Part shown: positions 34,716 to 45,039 of the stretch, in pieces
Layout of the letters: each line of letters opens with the position of its first letter
How positions within the stretch are numbered: position 1 is the stretch's first letter
Source: Kappaphycus alvarezii
Taxonomy: Eukaryota > Rhodophyta > Florideophyceae > Gigartinales > Solieriaceae
Length of the DNA: 64,000 nt
Reading direction: 5' to 3'
Assembly (NCBI GenBank): GCA_002205965.3
Contig: NADL03000740.1
Coordinates: 2,170,001 to 2,234,000 of the forward strand
The notes under the pieces: model-generated
What the model was told of the DNA's origin: nothing
The model's input: the letters and a program-made list of their open reading frames with translations, nothing else
Databases searched by the model: none
Position numbers and translations under genes: made by a program

Positions 34716-36279
34716 ATGTCCCCCTCTGCTTCATTCACCTCTTCTCACGAGCTTGTCCTAATTCTCGACTTTGGTTCGCAGTACACCCACCTCATTGCCC
34801 GTCGCCTTCGCGAATTCAATGTCTATTGCGAACTCCATCCCTACTCCATCTCTCCTTCCACTGTTCAATCCCTCAAACCCAAGGCCCTCATTCTTTCCGG
34901 CAGTCCCTCCTCCGTCTACCACCCGTCTGCACCCCATCTCGATCCATCTCTTTTCCAACTCGGCATTCCAATTCTCGGCATTTGTTATGGCCTTCAAGAG
35001 ATTGCCCATTCTTTAGGCGGCCACGTCGTTCCCGGCACCAAACGCGAATTTGGTCATGCACACGTCACTCTCGTCCCTACTGCTTCTCATCATGGTCTTT
35101 TCCAAAATCTTCCACCCAAGTTTTCCGTCTGGATGAGTCATGGCGATAAAATCGCCGAATTACCCCGGCTTTGTTCCACTCGCTTCCTCTGATAACACAG
35201 AGCATGCAGTTGTAGTCCATCCTGACCTCCAGTTGTACGGAATCCAATTCCATCCCGAAGTCACACATTCTCAATACGGTGCCCAAATTCTCCGAAATTT
35301 TGTAACCAACATATGCTCATGTCGTTGCGATTGGTCCATGTCCGATTTTGTAACCGAGTCCAAGATCGCCATTCGTCAACTCGTCGGCGATGCTTGCGTC
35401 ATCGGTGCTGTTTCGGGCGGCGTCGATTCCACCGTTGCCGCTGTTTTGATGAAGGAGGCTATCGGCCATCGTTTCCATGCCTTTTTGGTTGATAATGGTG
35501 TCTTGAGGAAGGATGAAGCTTCAGAGGTTATGCAACGCTTGAAAGTCAACTGCGGCGTCAATCTTACCCTTATCGACGCAGCAGACAAGTTTTGCACAAG
35601 CTCGCCGGAGTGACGGAACCTGAGAAGAAGCGCAAGATTATCGGCAATACGTTCATTGAATGCTTTGAAGTGGAGGCTTCGAGACTCAATGCAGACTTTT
35701 TATTGCAGGGTACATTGTACCCTGACGTTATAGAATCTGTTTCACACAAAGGGCCCTCCGCAACCATTAAGACGCACCATAACGTTGGAGGACTACCGGA
35801 CTACATGAAGCTCAAGCTTATTGAGCCGCTGCGTTATTTGTTCAAAGATGAAGTCCGTGCCTTAGGACTGGCACTGGGAATTGAGGAAGATAGCATTTAT
35901 CGCCACCCGTTTCCCGGTCCTGGACTTGCGATTCGTATCCTCGGCGATGTCACATCGAAACGGTTGAAGGCTTTACGGAGGCGGATGCGATCTTTTTGGA
36001 GGAATTGCGCAGGGATAATCTTTACCGACAGATCGGTCAGGCCTTTGCCGTTTTGCTACCTGTCAAGGCGGTTGGTGTCATGGGTGATAAAAGGACCTAT
36101 GAGGAAGTCATTGCATTGCGGGCCGTTAAGACTACAGACTATATGACGGCGATTGGTTTGATCTTCCGGTCCCAATGCTCCGGAGAACGTCCTCCAGAAT
36201 AGTGAATGAAGTTGCTGGCGTCAACCGAGTTACCTACGACATTACCTCAAAGCCGCCAGGCACCATAGAGTGGGAATAA
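34716..36279 (+). CDS. guaA: GMP synthase (glutamine-hydrolysing), frame interrupted
   Basis: Converts XMP to GMP with ATP and glutamine, the last step of de novo guanine nucleotide synthesis. The glutaminase domain has [19 protein letters not shown], the nucleophile Cys in [15 protein letters not shown], and His/Glu in [14 protein letters not shown]. The ATP-pyrophosphatase domain has the PP-loop [13 protein letters not shown] and [11 protein letters not shown]. The dimerisation domain has [16 protein letters not shown] and ends [10 protein letters not shown]. About 520 codons, the length of the bacterial/plant-type enzyme. The frame changes at a C-run (35163-35166), a T-run (35590-35593), a G-run (about 35976-35980) and near 36147-36151; all can be read through by changing one or two bases. 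No motif is damaged. The start codon gives a short Ser-rich leader without a clear targeting signal. Confidence 0.93.
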
Positions 36280-36765
36280 GACTGCTACTATTGTGCGCCT
36301 TTCGTTTTGTGCCGTGTTCTTTGAGCAACTAAACGAGGAGATCTGCGGAGGGAATCAGAGTATCGCAAGTTTCGACAGCACGACATTGGTCGTCCCCTGG
36401 GGCGCTACTGGAGGTCTGCTACATGTCCTGTGATTGCAATGACTTTTATGTTGTGTGTATGCACTTTTGCCCATGATTCATGTTGGTGTACATGCCTCGT
36501 GAGCGCAATGTCACATGCCTTATTTGGAAAGCGTTTTGCGTAACGGGGCAATACTATCAAGATGAGAGATTTTGTGAACAACTCGCGGTTAGAGTTACAG
36601 ACATCTCGGACTTTAGAAGCTCCGCACGTTACTTTTGGGATTGCTTTGTCTAGATGCTCTCATAATTTAGGTACTACTGCCTTTTATATTTCTGTACATC
36701 CAATCTAACACACGCACGCTTTCGGATTATGGAAGGAACTAAACGTAGTCTTTTGGAAAATGGCG
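36280..36765. other. Intergenic, tail-to-tail GMP synthase/ZFC3H1-like
   Basis: No gene recognised between two converging 3' ends. The exact stop of the minus-strand gene is uncertain, so its last exon or codons may extend into this stretch. Confidence 0.5.
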
Positions 36766-39700
36766 CTAAGTCGAACTCCTTGAAAAGGGAGCACTGCCCG
36801 GAGATGGGAATAAAGAGCAGATTAGGGATGAAACTGCCTCGTCTGTATCCTTACCTGAGTAGAGATCAATTTTCGCACGCAAGATTTTCTTCTCTGCCGC
36901 CACACTTGTTTCTCCGAGATATGCTTGAACTTGGTCACGAGACCAAGAGCGAGCCCATTTGTTGGCGCAAGTCGCGCAAATGCTCAAATTCACACTTTTT
37001 GTCCATACAAGATCGAGGTCTTCGTAGTTCCCTTGGACAAATCGCTTTCATAGGGTCCAAGCTTATTGCCAGGTTGGTGATAGGGGGCTGAATGATTTTC
37101 GATCTGTGGCTTTGTTGTGGTGCGGAATCCGCATGATAAATCTTTGCAATACAAGCAGGGCAAAGAATTCACCAGAGAAGCGCAAAACACGTTTGAGACG
37201 CCACAAGAAAAGTCAGTAGAGTGCACAATGGCTGAATTCAACAACAGTGCCAAGAAAGAGAGATGGTAGCATACGCTCGTAGACCGCTCAGGCAGCTCAA
37301 GTACATATCCCCGGATGACGGGGAGTACGGGACTGCTGAAGAATTGGATCTCGGCCAGACGCCTTAGAAATGTCCAATTCACATTCAATATCCGCAGCAC
37401 CATCTACGCCTGCTTGCTGACCCTCTCTTGCGCTCTGCACATTTGCTTGCCTGCGCTGGCGGCGTGACCATGTCAGTATTCTCGCTCTTAGCAATAGAAA
37501 TCTCGGGGAGTGGAAACATGTCAGATAAACCACGGTCATCTAGTGTTAGTCGCAATCGTTCGAAGCATGCTCAATCTTTTCGAAATCCTGCTCAGTATCG
37601 AGCAAGTCAAACTGGGCACGCTTTAGATCCTCCTCTATTTTAAGGACTCTTTGCCTTTTGAAGGATACTTTTGCCGCAGCCTGACTAAGCGCCATGTCCG
37701 ACGCGTGCACAAGTCTCGAGTATTCCTGGAAACAAGCGATTTGCTTCTTCTGGGATTCCAGCTCGGATTTCAGGTCGTCAACGAGTCCTTCGTCTGCACG
37801 GCTGATGACTGCGTCCTGGATGCATCCAACTTTCTCTTTGGTTCCATGGTATTAAATCCCTTTCATGATCTCCCGATTGCTTTTTCGATGTGACAGGATT
37901 CCGAGTCAGTTCGAGACCTGTCTTTTTTCGCTATCTAGGGTCTTTTTTGTTGAGGGCTCCAACTTGTAATATCGTCCATTTGAAGTCGCATCGAGAGTTG
38001 GTCGTATGTCTGGATCAACTATCCGCTTGGTCGTATTGCTGAGGACTCCTGCATGCAGGTTTTTTTGTTTTGCGATGGAAGGGTTGGCTGCCGCAGGAGG
38101 GGTGCTGATTCGCATGGAATTCACAAGCAGACTAGGGTTAGTGGTAACATCAGAGCTATTGACCGTCGGTGACGGTCTTTCCGCGCCTCTAGGTCAGCGA
38201 TTTTCTTCTTCACAACATGATGTTCTTATTCCGATTTGAGGAGGGTCCACTTTGGGCATTTGCGGGTGCGACATGGGGACTGCCACTAGGAACTAACTTC
38301 CTCCGCAAATCCCGCGTGGATGAGTCTCTGCTGATTTGCTCCGTTTTGGTTGATTCCGAATCTAGTACAGATTCTTTTGGCAGAGCAGTACTAGCGTCTT
38401 TGGGTCAACATCGGTTGGGGACACAACCAGATCCGGCTTGACCTCACATTCATCAAGCTTCTGCCTTGTCGTCGATAGCTTTGCTCCGTCATTCCACCCG
38501 AAGTTCCGGCATCTGAAACTTTTGGCTTGGGCAACGCATCGTCATGTACGGAGTCGGAGGGCGAGCTTTTGGGAATCGGCGAAGAAATCGTAGGACGCAT
38601 GCCGACGGGCTCGGCTTGCTTATTCTCTGCTTATCAAGCATGCCTGGACATTTTCCTATTTGCGCCGTTCGGATCTTCATTTCCTCAATGATCTGCTCCC
38701 GTGTGCGTCGTGGTGCCTGCTTGAGCCCAGGTCCCACAGATTCTTTCCCCCTATCATTCTCTTCATCACAGACCTCATGCGAACTTTCCGAGGCGCATGA
38801 CGCCTCCGATTCAGTGTCTGGTTCCACAATGAGCCTCTCAAGCTGCACCAAGGGAGGTCTCTGGTGTACCACGACATTCGCCAACAGCGGGTCATGCAGC
38901 GATGGTGTAGCACCTTGTAATAATGCTTTGCAATTGTCTCATCCGCCGGCACGTCAGCCGACGAAAATTCGGCGACGACCTTGACCTGCATACCCGAATC
39001 AGGCTGCGGTCGCCCGCCTTCCGCCGGCCTCGTCAAATCCCCATCGGCCTTCTCTCAGCACCCTTCAACTTGCCCATCATACTCATCATAACCTTCCGCC
39101 GCAACTCCAACAAATTCGGCTTGGACGTCTTCTTCACCATAACATCCTGCCTCGCATCTGCCTCCGGCACGGCGCCACGTTGCGAAGCCCCATTCACCTC
39201 CTCGACAGCAGCCTCGAAACGACGACACGGCGGCTGTGCGACTTGCCCAAGTCGATATCCAGCCAACGGGCGGCGCACGTTCAAACACCGGGCTAGGTTC
39301 ATCCTCCTCACACTCGCCTGCTCAGCAGCATGGCCATTGCCATGATCACGCGGCTGATGCCCGTCATGAATCTCTTCCCCCCTCCTCGCAAGCACAGCAC
39401 GGACACCGTGGACACGACTTTCCCCGACAAAACGTGACGCGAGTCCTCAACGGGCACAAATGACGGGGCGCCTTGTTCACGCGACAGTGGCTCATAGACT
39501 GGCGGCATGGTTGGAACCTCGGGCACAAGGCGGTGTTGCTCCGGGACAGAAGAGGGGACAGGGGGATGAGCAGTAAAGCGAGGGTATGAAGCAGCGGGGA
39601 GTGGGATATTGTCGACATAGGAGGGCGGTGTGTCAAGCGGAGGGATGGTAGGATCATACTCTAGACGCTGTTGCACGGGCGGGAACAAGAGATCCGGGTG

Positions 39701-40274
39701 TGGTGGTGGGGGACCATGTGAGGCGGGGCGGTGATGCAGGGATGGGGCGGTGGGATGGTCAGTCACGGGGATGCGGTCTGGCGAGTAGGGGGTATGGGTC
39801 GGGTATGGATTGGTAGTAGGTGGGATTGGAGATGAGTAGATGATATCGACCGAGGGGTGCCCGGGTGTGAGGGAGGACGTGTGGAGGGGTATGAGGAGGG
39901 ATGCAAGGCGGGGGTGGGATGGAATCGGAGGTTGGGGGAAACCATGGTTGCGGGGATGTGGGGTATGGACGTGGGCAAGAGCGGGATGCAGGGTGTGTTG
40001 GATGGGGTTGAAAGCGGGACGGTGCAAAGGTGTGAGAGGGGGTGGAGCTTGGGAAGGGGGGTAGGGATGTGGTGGCCCAGCGGGAGGGGGGGAAGTGTGG
40101 GTTGTAGGAGGGTGGTTGTGTGGTGGTGGGGTAGGGAAGACGTGGGGAGGAGGGGGAATCTAGGTCGATGATGGGCGGTTGGGGGGTGTCGGAATCGGAG
40201 GATATTTCAATGACCTCGGAGGTGGGGGAGGGTTCCAGGATCTCGCCTTCTTCGGCGTATGGAGTCGCGGCCAT
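36766..40274 (-). CDS. ZFC3H1/Red1-like zinc-finger protein, frame interrupted
   Basis: Probable nuclear exosome adaptor scaffold (human ZFC3H1 of PAXT, fission yeast Red1 of MTREC). The N-terminus reads YAEEGEILEPSPTSEVIEIS, with an EEGE-I acidic start and SUMO-interaction-like VIEIS and PIIDLDS strings, then a long Pro/Ser/His-rich region to about 39400. NLLELRRKVMMSMMGKLKG lies near 39100. An acidic Glu/Ser region follows (about 38850-38700), then a coiled coil (about 37830-37548; DLKSELESQKKQIACFQEYS). The diagnostic finger at 37041-36975 reads LDPMKAICPRELRRPRSCMD and KKCEFEH, that is C-x9-C-x4-C-x3-H after DPMK. Several frame slips occur, so the gene model is approximate and the C-terminus unresolved. 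The start is the first ATG. Confidence 0.65.
36975..37041 (-). other. zf-C3H1 motif of the ZFC3H1/Red1-like gene
   Basis: The minus strand reads C-PRELRRPRS-C-MDKK-C-EFE-H in one frame. Together with the preceding LDPMKAI this fits the family's DPMKPLC-FEL...C-ND..C..QH pattern, with the first spacing two residues longer than in the animal sequences I recall. Confidence 0.65.
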
Positions 40275-40500
40275 TGCGTTGTTTTTTTTCTTGTGGTGTG
40301 GAGGGGGGGACGGTTGGGTTGTGGGGTGGGGGGGGTGGATTGGATTGGGATGGACGGGTGGGTCGGTGCGTCGGTGCGTTGTGGAATGGTGGCTGTTGGG
40401 GAGAAGTGATTCGACCCGGAGAGGCTAAAACTTACCAGTTAGATACTGTGCCGCCGGGAGACGCGGGCCGTCCTGCACAAGTTGAATTCGTCTGTACCGA

Positions 40501-40572
40501 CTGTACTGTACTGTACTGTACACTACTCTCGCCAATTTCGTTTTGTTGAAGTTTTACTGTACTGTACTGTAC
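40501..40572. promoter_or_regulatory. Two GTAC arrays upstream of the ZFC3H1-like gene
   Basis: CTGTACTGTACTGTACTGTA (40501-40521) and TACTGTACTGTACTGTAC (40555-40572), 227-300 bp upstream of the minus-strand start at 40274. They also lie 1.0 kb upstream of the divergent BET gene. Confidence 0.55.
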
Positions 40573-40599
40573 AAACACGACTTCTTACAGTAATCTACT

Positions 40600-41300
40600 G
40601 TCAATTTTACATTTGCTTTTGGTCAATTCTCATTCGCGCAAACAGCGATTGCAATTCTCAAGCATTCAGGGATCTCAAGGTTACCTAGGGCGACCTCGAT
40701 GGCCAGTCGGCGCCGTCGACGCCGTCGACGCCGCGTGTGCACCGTGCCGAGGTTGTTTTTCGAGTGTATGTTGGTCATGATGGGCGTAGCACCTGGTGTT
40801 GTTTAAGGGTGGGTTGTTATTTGGTGAGCTGGCGTGGCAGGGCCGGTTGCGGGAGGCTTGTAGTATATGTTGCAGATGTTGTGTAAGTTGTAAGGGTGTG
40901 TGGAATTCGAGGGTGGTGACGGGGGTGTTGCGTAGGTGGTTGGTTGTGGTGTGTGGAAGGTGGAGTCTTGGAGGATGTGGTGACCGTTGAGGATTTGGGG
41001 GGTTGCTTGTGACCTTGGTGAAGCTTGAAGAGACTTGGTGGTGGGTTGGGGGGGGAGGGGCGGTGTATGTATTTTGGAAAAAAAAATTTAACTGTCGCTG
41101 GCGGTTTTTGGCGAGAGGACAGGACAAATTCCGACGGAAATCGTCGGGAATAGTGGCAATGCCGCTTGGCGTCTTGTGGTGGTTTGGTGCTCTACTTGGG
41201 CCAAATTAACAAAAATTGGTAATTGAAATAAAAAAAACAAATTTCTGCAAGCCGTAAATTGTTGACATCAACCCCGACAGTTCTCAACTGTCCTGCAGTG
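40600..41300. other. Divergent intergenic region, no gene called
   Basis: GC-rich (CGTCGAC repeats near 40710-40735), then a G/T-rich tract. A 54-codon minus-strand frame from about 40777 contains a run of nine arginines produced by the repeat; I do not call it a gene. Confidence 0.4.
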
Positions 41301-41302
41301 AA

Positions 41303-41412
41303 CTGTACGGTACTGCCTCAGTCCACTTTTCGTTCAAGCGCCGTACAAACCACGTGCCCATCCGCGCTTTCTCCTCGTTGCTTTTCTTTTCCGCCGACCC
41401 TTCCGTATAAAG
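41303..41412 (+). promoter_or_regulatory. BET gene promoter elements
   Basis: CTGTACGGTACTG (41303-41314), CACGTG (41351-41356) and TATAAAG (41406-41412) occur in this order, followed by a pyrimidine-rich G-poor leader up to the ATG at 41593. Confidence 0.55.
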
Positions 41413-41592
41413 TTCGCAGCGCCCCTTGCCAACACACCATTCACCCCCTTTCCCTCCAACCAACCACCATCATACTCTGTGACCCGCCCTCGTTGTCCGC
41501 TTTTTCAATCGTCTCAACTCTCTCTATCTCCACCCCTCCTCTTTTCTCCACATTCCCGCTCCAATACCCGCCTTTCTTCTTCCTTCTTCAAC

Positions 41593-43004
41593 ATGGTTAC
41601 AGGCCGTACCCGCACTCCTTCTAGTCGGCGCCGTTCCCGCCCTGCCAGGCATGACGCCGAGGACTCCCAGGAGGAGCAATTAGATGGCGGCGATGCTCAG
41701 TATTATGAAGAACCTAAATCCTCTACCGACAGACCTCAACTAGGCAAGCGAAAGCGTTGCCTCGTCGACTCAAAGGTCGCAGTTCGTGACACCGAACCGT
41801 TTCTCTTCTTCAACCGCCTATTGCTCGATCTCATCTCCAAACCCGTATGCAGCGACTTTCTCAAGCCCGTCATGGAGATGTGGGAACCCCATCAGGTTCC
41901 CAACTACCTCCTTCGTGTCAAGCATCCTATGGATTTGGGTACCGTCAAGGAAAAGTTGAGGGCTGATCGCTATGTCATACGCGAGGGCAGAAGATACTGT
42001 TTTGATCCCGAGGCTTGTGCAAAAGATATTCGTTTGATCTTTGAAAATTGCATGCTGTACAATGATCCGGACAGTGGACTCCATGCCCTTGCCGAAGAAT
42101 TATTAAATTCCGTCGATCAACAAATTTCCGCCTGGCACAATCAAGTCCGCCGCGAGGAGGAAGCGCCTCTAAACGTGTCAAGAAGGATAGCGAGCGGAGG
42201 AGAGGAAGCAAGCAGAGGAGAATGCGGCCAGCGCGGCAGCGGACGCTGCCAGGACGGCCCTGGCCCTGGAGAAGATGAAAAAGCAAGCAGAGGAGGCAGA
42301 GAGGAAACGCAGGGAGGAAGTCCAAGAAAAGGTGATCGAGATGCAGCAGATGCGGCAAAGGATGGAGAGGGAGAGGGAAGTCGCCGTCCAGGTGGCTTTG
42401 CAAAAGGAACAGATGAAACGCGTGCGCGTGGACAAGGAGAGCAAGCGCAACGAAGCGGGGCAAGTGCAACGTGCTCGTGAGAGCGGCCGTGACGCGCGAC
42501 TGATGAATACGAGCAGTGTCAGTAGTGATGAGCAGGAGGGGGGCAATGGAGAGGTTACGTTTGCTTTTGTCTCGACGATTGGTATGGAGAAGAAGAGGGG
42601 GAGAAAGAGTGCGGTGTCATGGACTTGGAGGCAAAGCATGATGACCTTATGAAGCAGAGAAAGGCTATGGTGGAGGTGAACGTCGAGTTGGAAAAGATGA
42701 AACAGGTAGAGATGACCTTTGATGAGAAGCGTGCGATGTGTGACGAGGTGGCAGGGCTTGACTTTGTGAGGATGAAGGCTGTGGCGGATATTATTTCGCA
42801 CGGTATGAACCGCCCGGATATTCTCAACGAGGTGGAGATTGATCTGGATGTAAACAGCATTGATAACAAGGTGCTGGGAGATCCAATACTTTTTAAGAGT
42901 CCGGTTGCGAGCACTGCAAAGGACGCGCTGAGAAACATCGAGCGGAAGTGGCGGACATTGAGAGCAAGCTGGTGTCGATTCGTTACCAAAAGATTGGGGG
43001 CTAA
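41593..43004 (+). CDS. BET-family bromodomain protein, frame interrupted
   Basis: Acetyl-lysine reader acting at chromatin. The N-terminus is basic (VTGRTRTPSSRRRSRPARH). One bromodomain follows (about residues 70-185): VPNYLLRVKHPMDLGTVKEK is the ZA loop and MLYNDPDSGLHALAEEL carries the acetyl-lysine-binding Asn. A long charged coiled coil (KKQAEEAERKRREEVQEKVI) leads to the ET domain (VEMTFDEKRAMCDEVAGLDF; ILNEVEIDLDVNSIDNKVL). The end is a short helix (AEVADIESKLVSIRYQKIGG). A single bromodomain plus ET is the plant GTE-like layout rather than the double-bromodomain animal one. Frame slips lie near 42160-42225, 42600, 42874-42878 (G-run) and 42890-42910. About 470 codons. It is divergent from the ZFC3H1-like gene and tail-to-tail with the next gene. 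Confidence 0.85.
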
Positions 43005-43303
43005 GTGCAGGTCTCAAGTCTGAAGGATCAAGGCATGATGCTAACTTTACGAGTGCGGATGGAAGAATTAAGAAATAGTTGTGTTGGTGTAAAGTGTTGA
43101 TAAGTCGTATGGTTGTCCTAACTCGCTGGCTGCATCGCGTAGACGCGATAGGTAGATCGCACTCTACCGTGCAAAACCAACTAAACGAGAATCACAAGGT
43201 ATGTACTCTAGCTAGAGCATCGCAGACGCCCAACACGCAACCTAAACAAAGCAGGTGCAATACTCTCTACAACCAGCACACTGCACATGGCAAACTCGCT
43301 GCA

Positions 43304-43855
43304 TCACCACTTGCCATGCCCATGATGCGTCTTCTTTGCCAACCTCTTCCTAACCTGTTCCTTCAACACCTGTTCAACCCTAGCCTGAATTTCCGGGTCA
43401 TTAACCTTTTCCATGATCTTTTGTTGAATCCTCTCCAAGCCCGACTTGCCGGCACTGGCGGGGTAGGGCGACGAGGCATGCCCCATATAACCCGGGGATT
43501 GCCCGGCGGAGGCGGCGGCGGCGGTGGGGAGGCGGCGGGGTAGAGGAATGGTGAATGTTGTTGTACCGACGCGGCGGACGAGATGAAGACGCGGAGGTTG
43601 CAGGATAGCCTTTGGGAGGGCGCGGACGAGCAGATGAGGGGTTGGATGGGCGTGGACGGGCGGTGGAGGGCTTGGATGGGCGTGGACGAGAGGAGTTGGA
43701 GGGACGAGAGGAGGGGCGTGCAGAGGGGTAGCCGGATGGGGGACGCGGGGCGGAGGGATGGAGGGACGGGTGGGACGGGTTGAAGGGCCCGTGTATTTGG
43801 AGATAAAGTCCTCGGCTTTATCGAGAAGGTCGCGTTTGATTTGTTTTCTGCTCAT
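43304..43855 (-). CDS. Low-complexity protein with DPxIQ C-terminus (paralogue 1)
   Basis: An intact 183-residue minus-strand frame. The N-terminal helix (MSRKQIKRDLLDKAEDFISK) is followed by a Pro/His/Arg-rich middle with VHAHP-like repeats, a short GYMGHASSPYPAS stretch, and a C-terminal amphipathic helix region GLERIQQKIMEKVNDPEIQA continuing RVEQVLKEQVRKRLAKK. Its C-terminus aligns with that of the gene at 45040-46392, so the two are related. A TTAAATA site about 75 bp upstream could be its TATA box, and a TACTG/TACAGTA cluster lies at 44089-44117. No family recognised; the disorder plus terminal helices suggest a structural or assembly protein, but that is inference. The start at 43855 is the Met directly before the N-terminal helix. 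Confidence 0.6.
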   Translation of the reverse strand: MSRKQIKRDLLDKAEDFISKYTGPSTRPTRPSIPPPRVPHPATPLHAPPLVPPTPLVHAHPSPPPPVHAHPTPHLLVRALPKAILQPPRLHLVRRVGTTTFTIPLPRRLPTAAAASAGQSPGYMGHASSPYPASAGKSGLERIQQKIMEKVNDPEIQARVEQVLKEQVRKRLAKKTHHGHGKW

Positions 43856-44088
43856 TTTTGTTTTGGAAGAAGGTGGGGTGGTGGGTAGGGGGGGCGAGAG
43901 GGAGCGGTGGAGTGGGGTTGTTGGGTATTTAAGGTGGCGGTTGATGATGGGTGGAAGAGTTGGAGGGAAATTGAGGTGCGTGTGCAGAATCGGTGAAGGA
44001 TTAGGCAGCGTGTGTAAGGTATCGGTGCAGGATTTCCGCAAAGTCAGAAAAATAAAGTTTGGTACCCTCGACGGAATCTCTCCAGCAC

Positions 44089-44117
44089 TATACTGTATAC
44101 TACAGTAATCTACAGAA
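44089..44117. promoter_or_regulatory. TACTG/TACAGTA cluster upstream of paralogue 1
   Basis: ACTATACTGTATACTACAGTA and a following TACAG, a variant of the GTAC arrays with ATAC in place of GTAC, about 235 bp upstream of the start at 43855. Confidence 0.4.
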
Positions 44118-44650
44118 TTAAGAGGAAAGTATTGGCTTAGCACAGCTAGATTCATTGCTGGTAATAAATATAATTTTAATGAGGGTACGAAAAAGGGAAT
44201 TTTGAAGGTTGATGTTACAGTATGGCGCAGATCGGTTTCAGAAAATATGTTTATGATGCCCAGTAATCAGCCGAGTCCTAAACCTTTCTTTAATACAGTA
44301 AACATGAGTGTAACAGACGCCACCGTCTCCACCACTCTACGCCCATCACCGCCCGCCGGCTTCTCTCAAACTCTCGCGTGATTCGACGACCCAATTCGAT
44401 CCCCAGCCTCCCTGCATCATCATCGCCGATACAGTAGCGCAGATTCTCCATTACAGTTATATCTGCTGTGGTATGGCGGCTACCAAATCCGAAAGCACTG
44501 GTACTGTAACCACTGGCACATTTGGATCTCTGCGTGTCCAACAGGACCACGGCGTTTGTCGTCGACTAGGATGCAGCTACTGTGCAGTCACTCGCTGAAA
44601 GAGAAAAACGGAAATGATGCCATGCGAGTTGAGAAGGACATTCAGACGCT

Positions 44651-44699
44651 TGTACTGTACAGTAAGGGTAACCGTACAGTAAACTATTTGTTGTACAGT
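44651..44699. promoter_or_regulatory. GTAC array upstream of paralogue 2
   Basis: TGTACTGTACAGTA, CCGTACAGTA and TTGTACAGTG are spaced at about 20 bp, 340-390 bp upstream of the start at 45040. Confidence 0.5.
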
Positions 44700-45039
44700 G
44701 TGTCAGCGTGTACACGACTTTGACTCAACTTTCTCAATTATACTGTAGTTTCCCCAAAACTTTTTTCGCACCTTTTACTCGTGCGGTCATCATTGATCGG
44801 GAACATGGAAACATCATTCCTCAGTTTACTGTATCATATCCCAATAGTTTCCCACATGCAAATCCTGCATACCAAATAATTTACCATCAAAAAAAATCCA
44901 CAGCCCGCTTTCCACCCGCGATCAAAAACCCACATTTAACTCTGCCCCTGTTCCGCACCCGCATCGCATTCCCATCCGCATCCCCAAGCCTCTCTCCTCA
45001 ACATCTCCCCGCCCTCTCCCCCACCCATCATCTCCAACA

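Noticed and set aside
34716-36279. GMP synthase as a pseudogene because of its frame breaks
   Set aside because: All catalytic and binding motifs are intact and the breaks are small homopolymer-type indels; the same pattern occurs in unrelated neighbours.
44290-44550. Minus-strand frame between the two paralogues
   Set aside because: It looks somewhat protein-like but has no ATG at its start, no family match, and lies in the shared promoter region.
20671-44699. GTAC arrays as CRISPR or satellite DNA
   Set aside because: Units are 5-10 bp without spacers, are scattered singly between genes, and vary in length; this is a eukaryotic locus.
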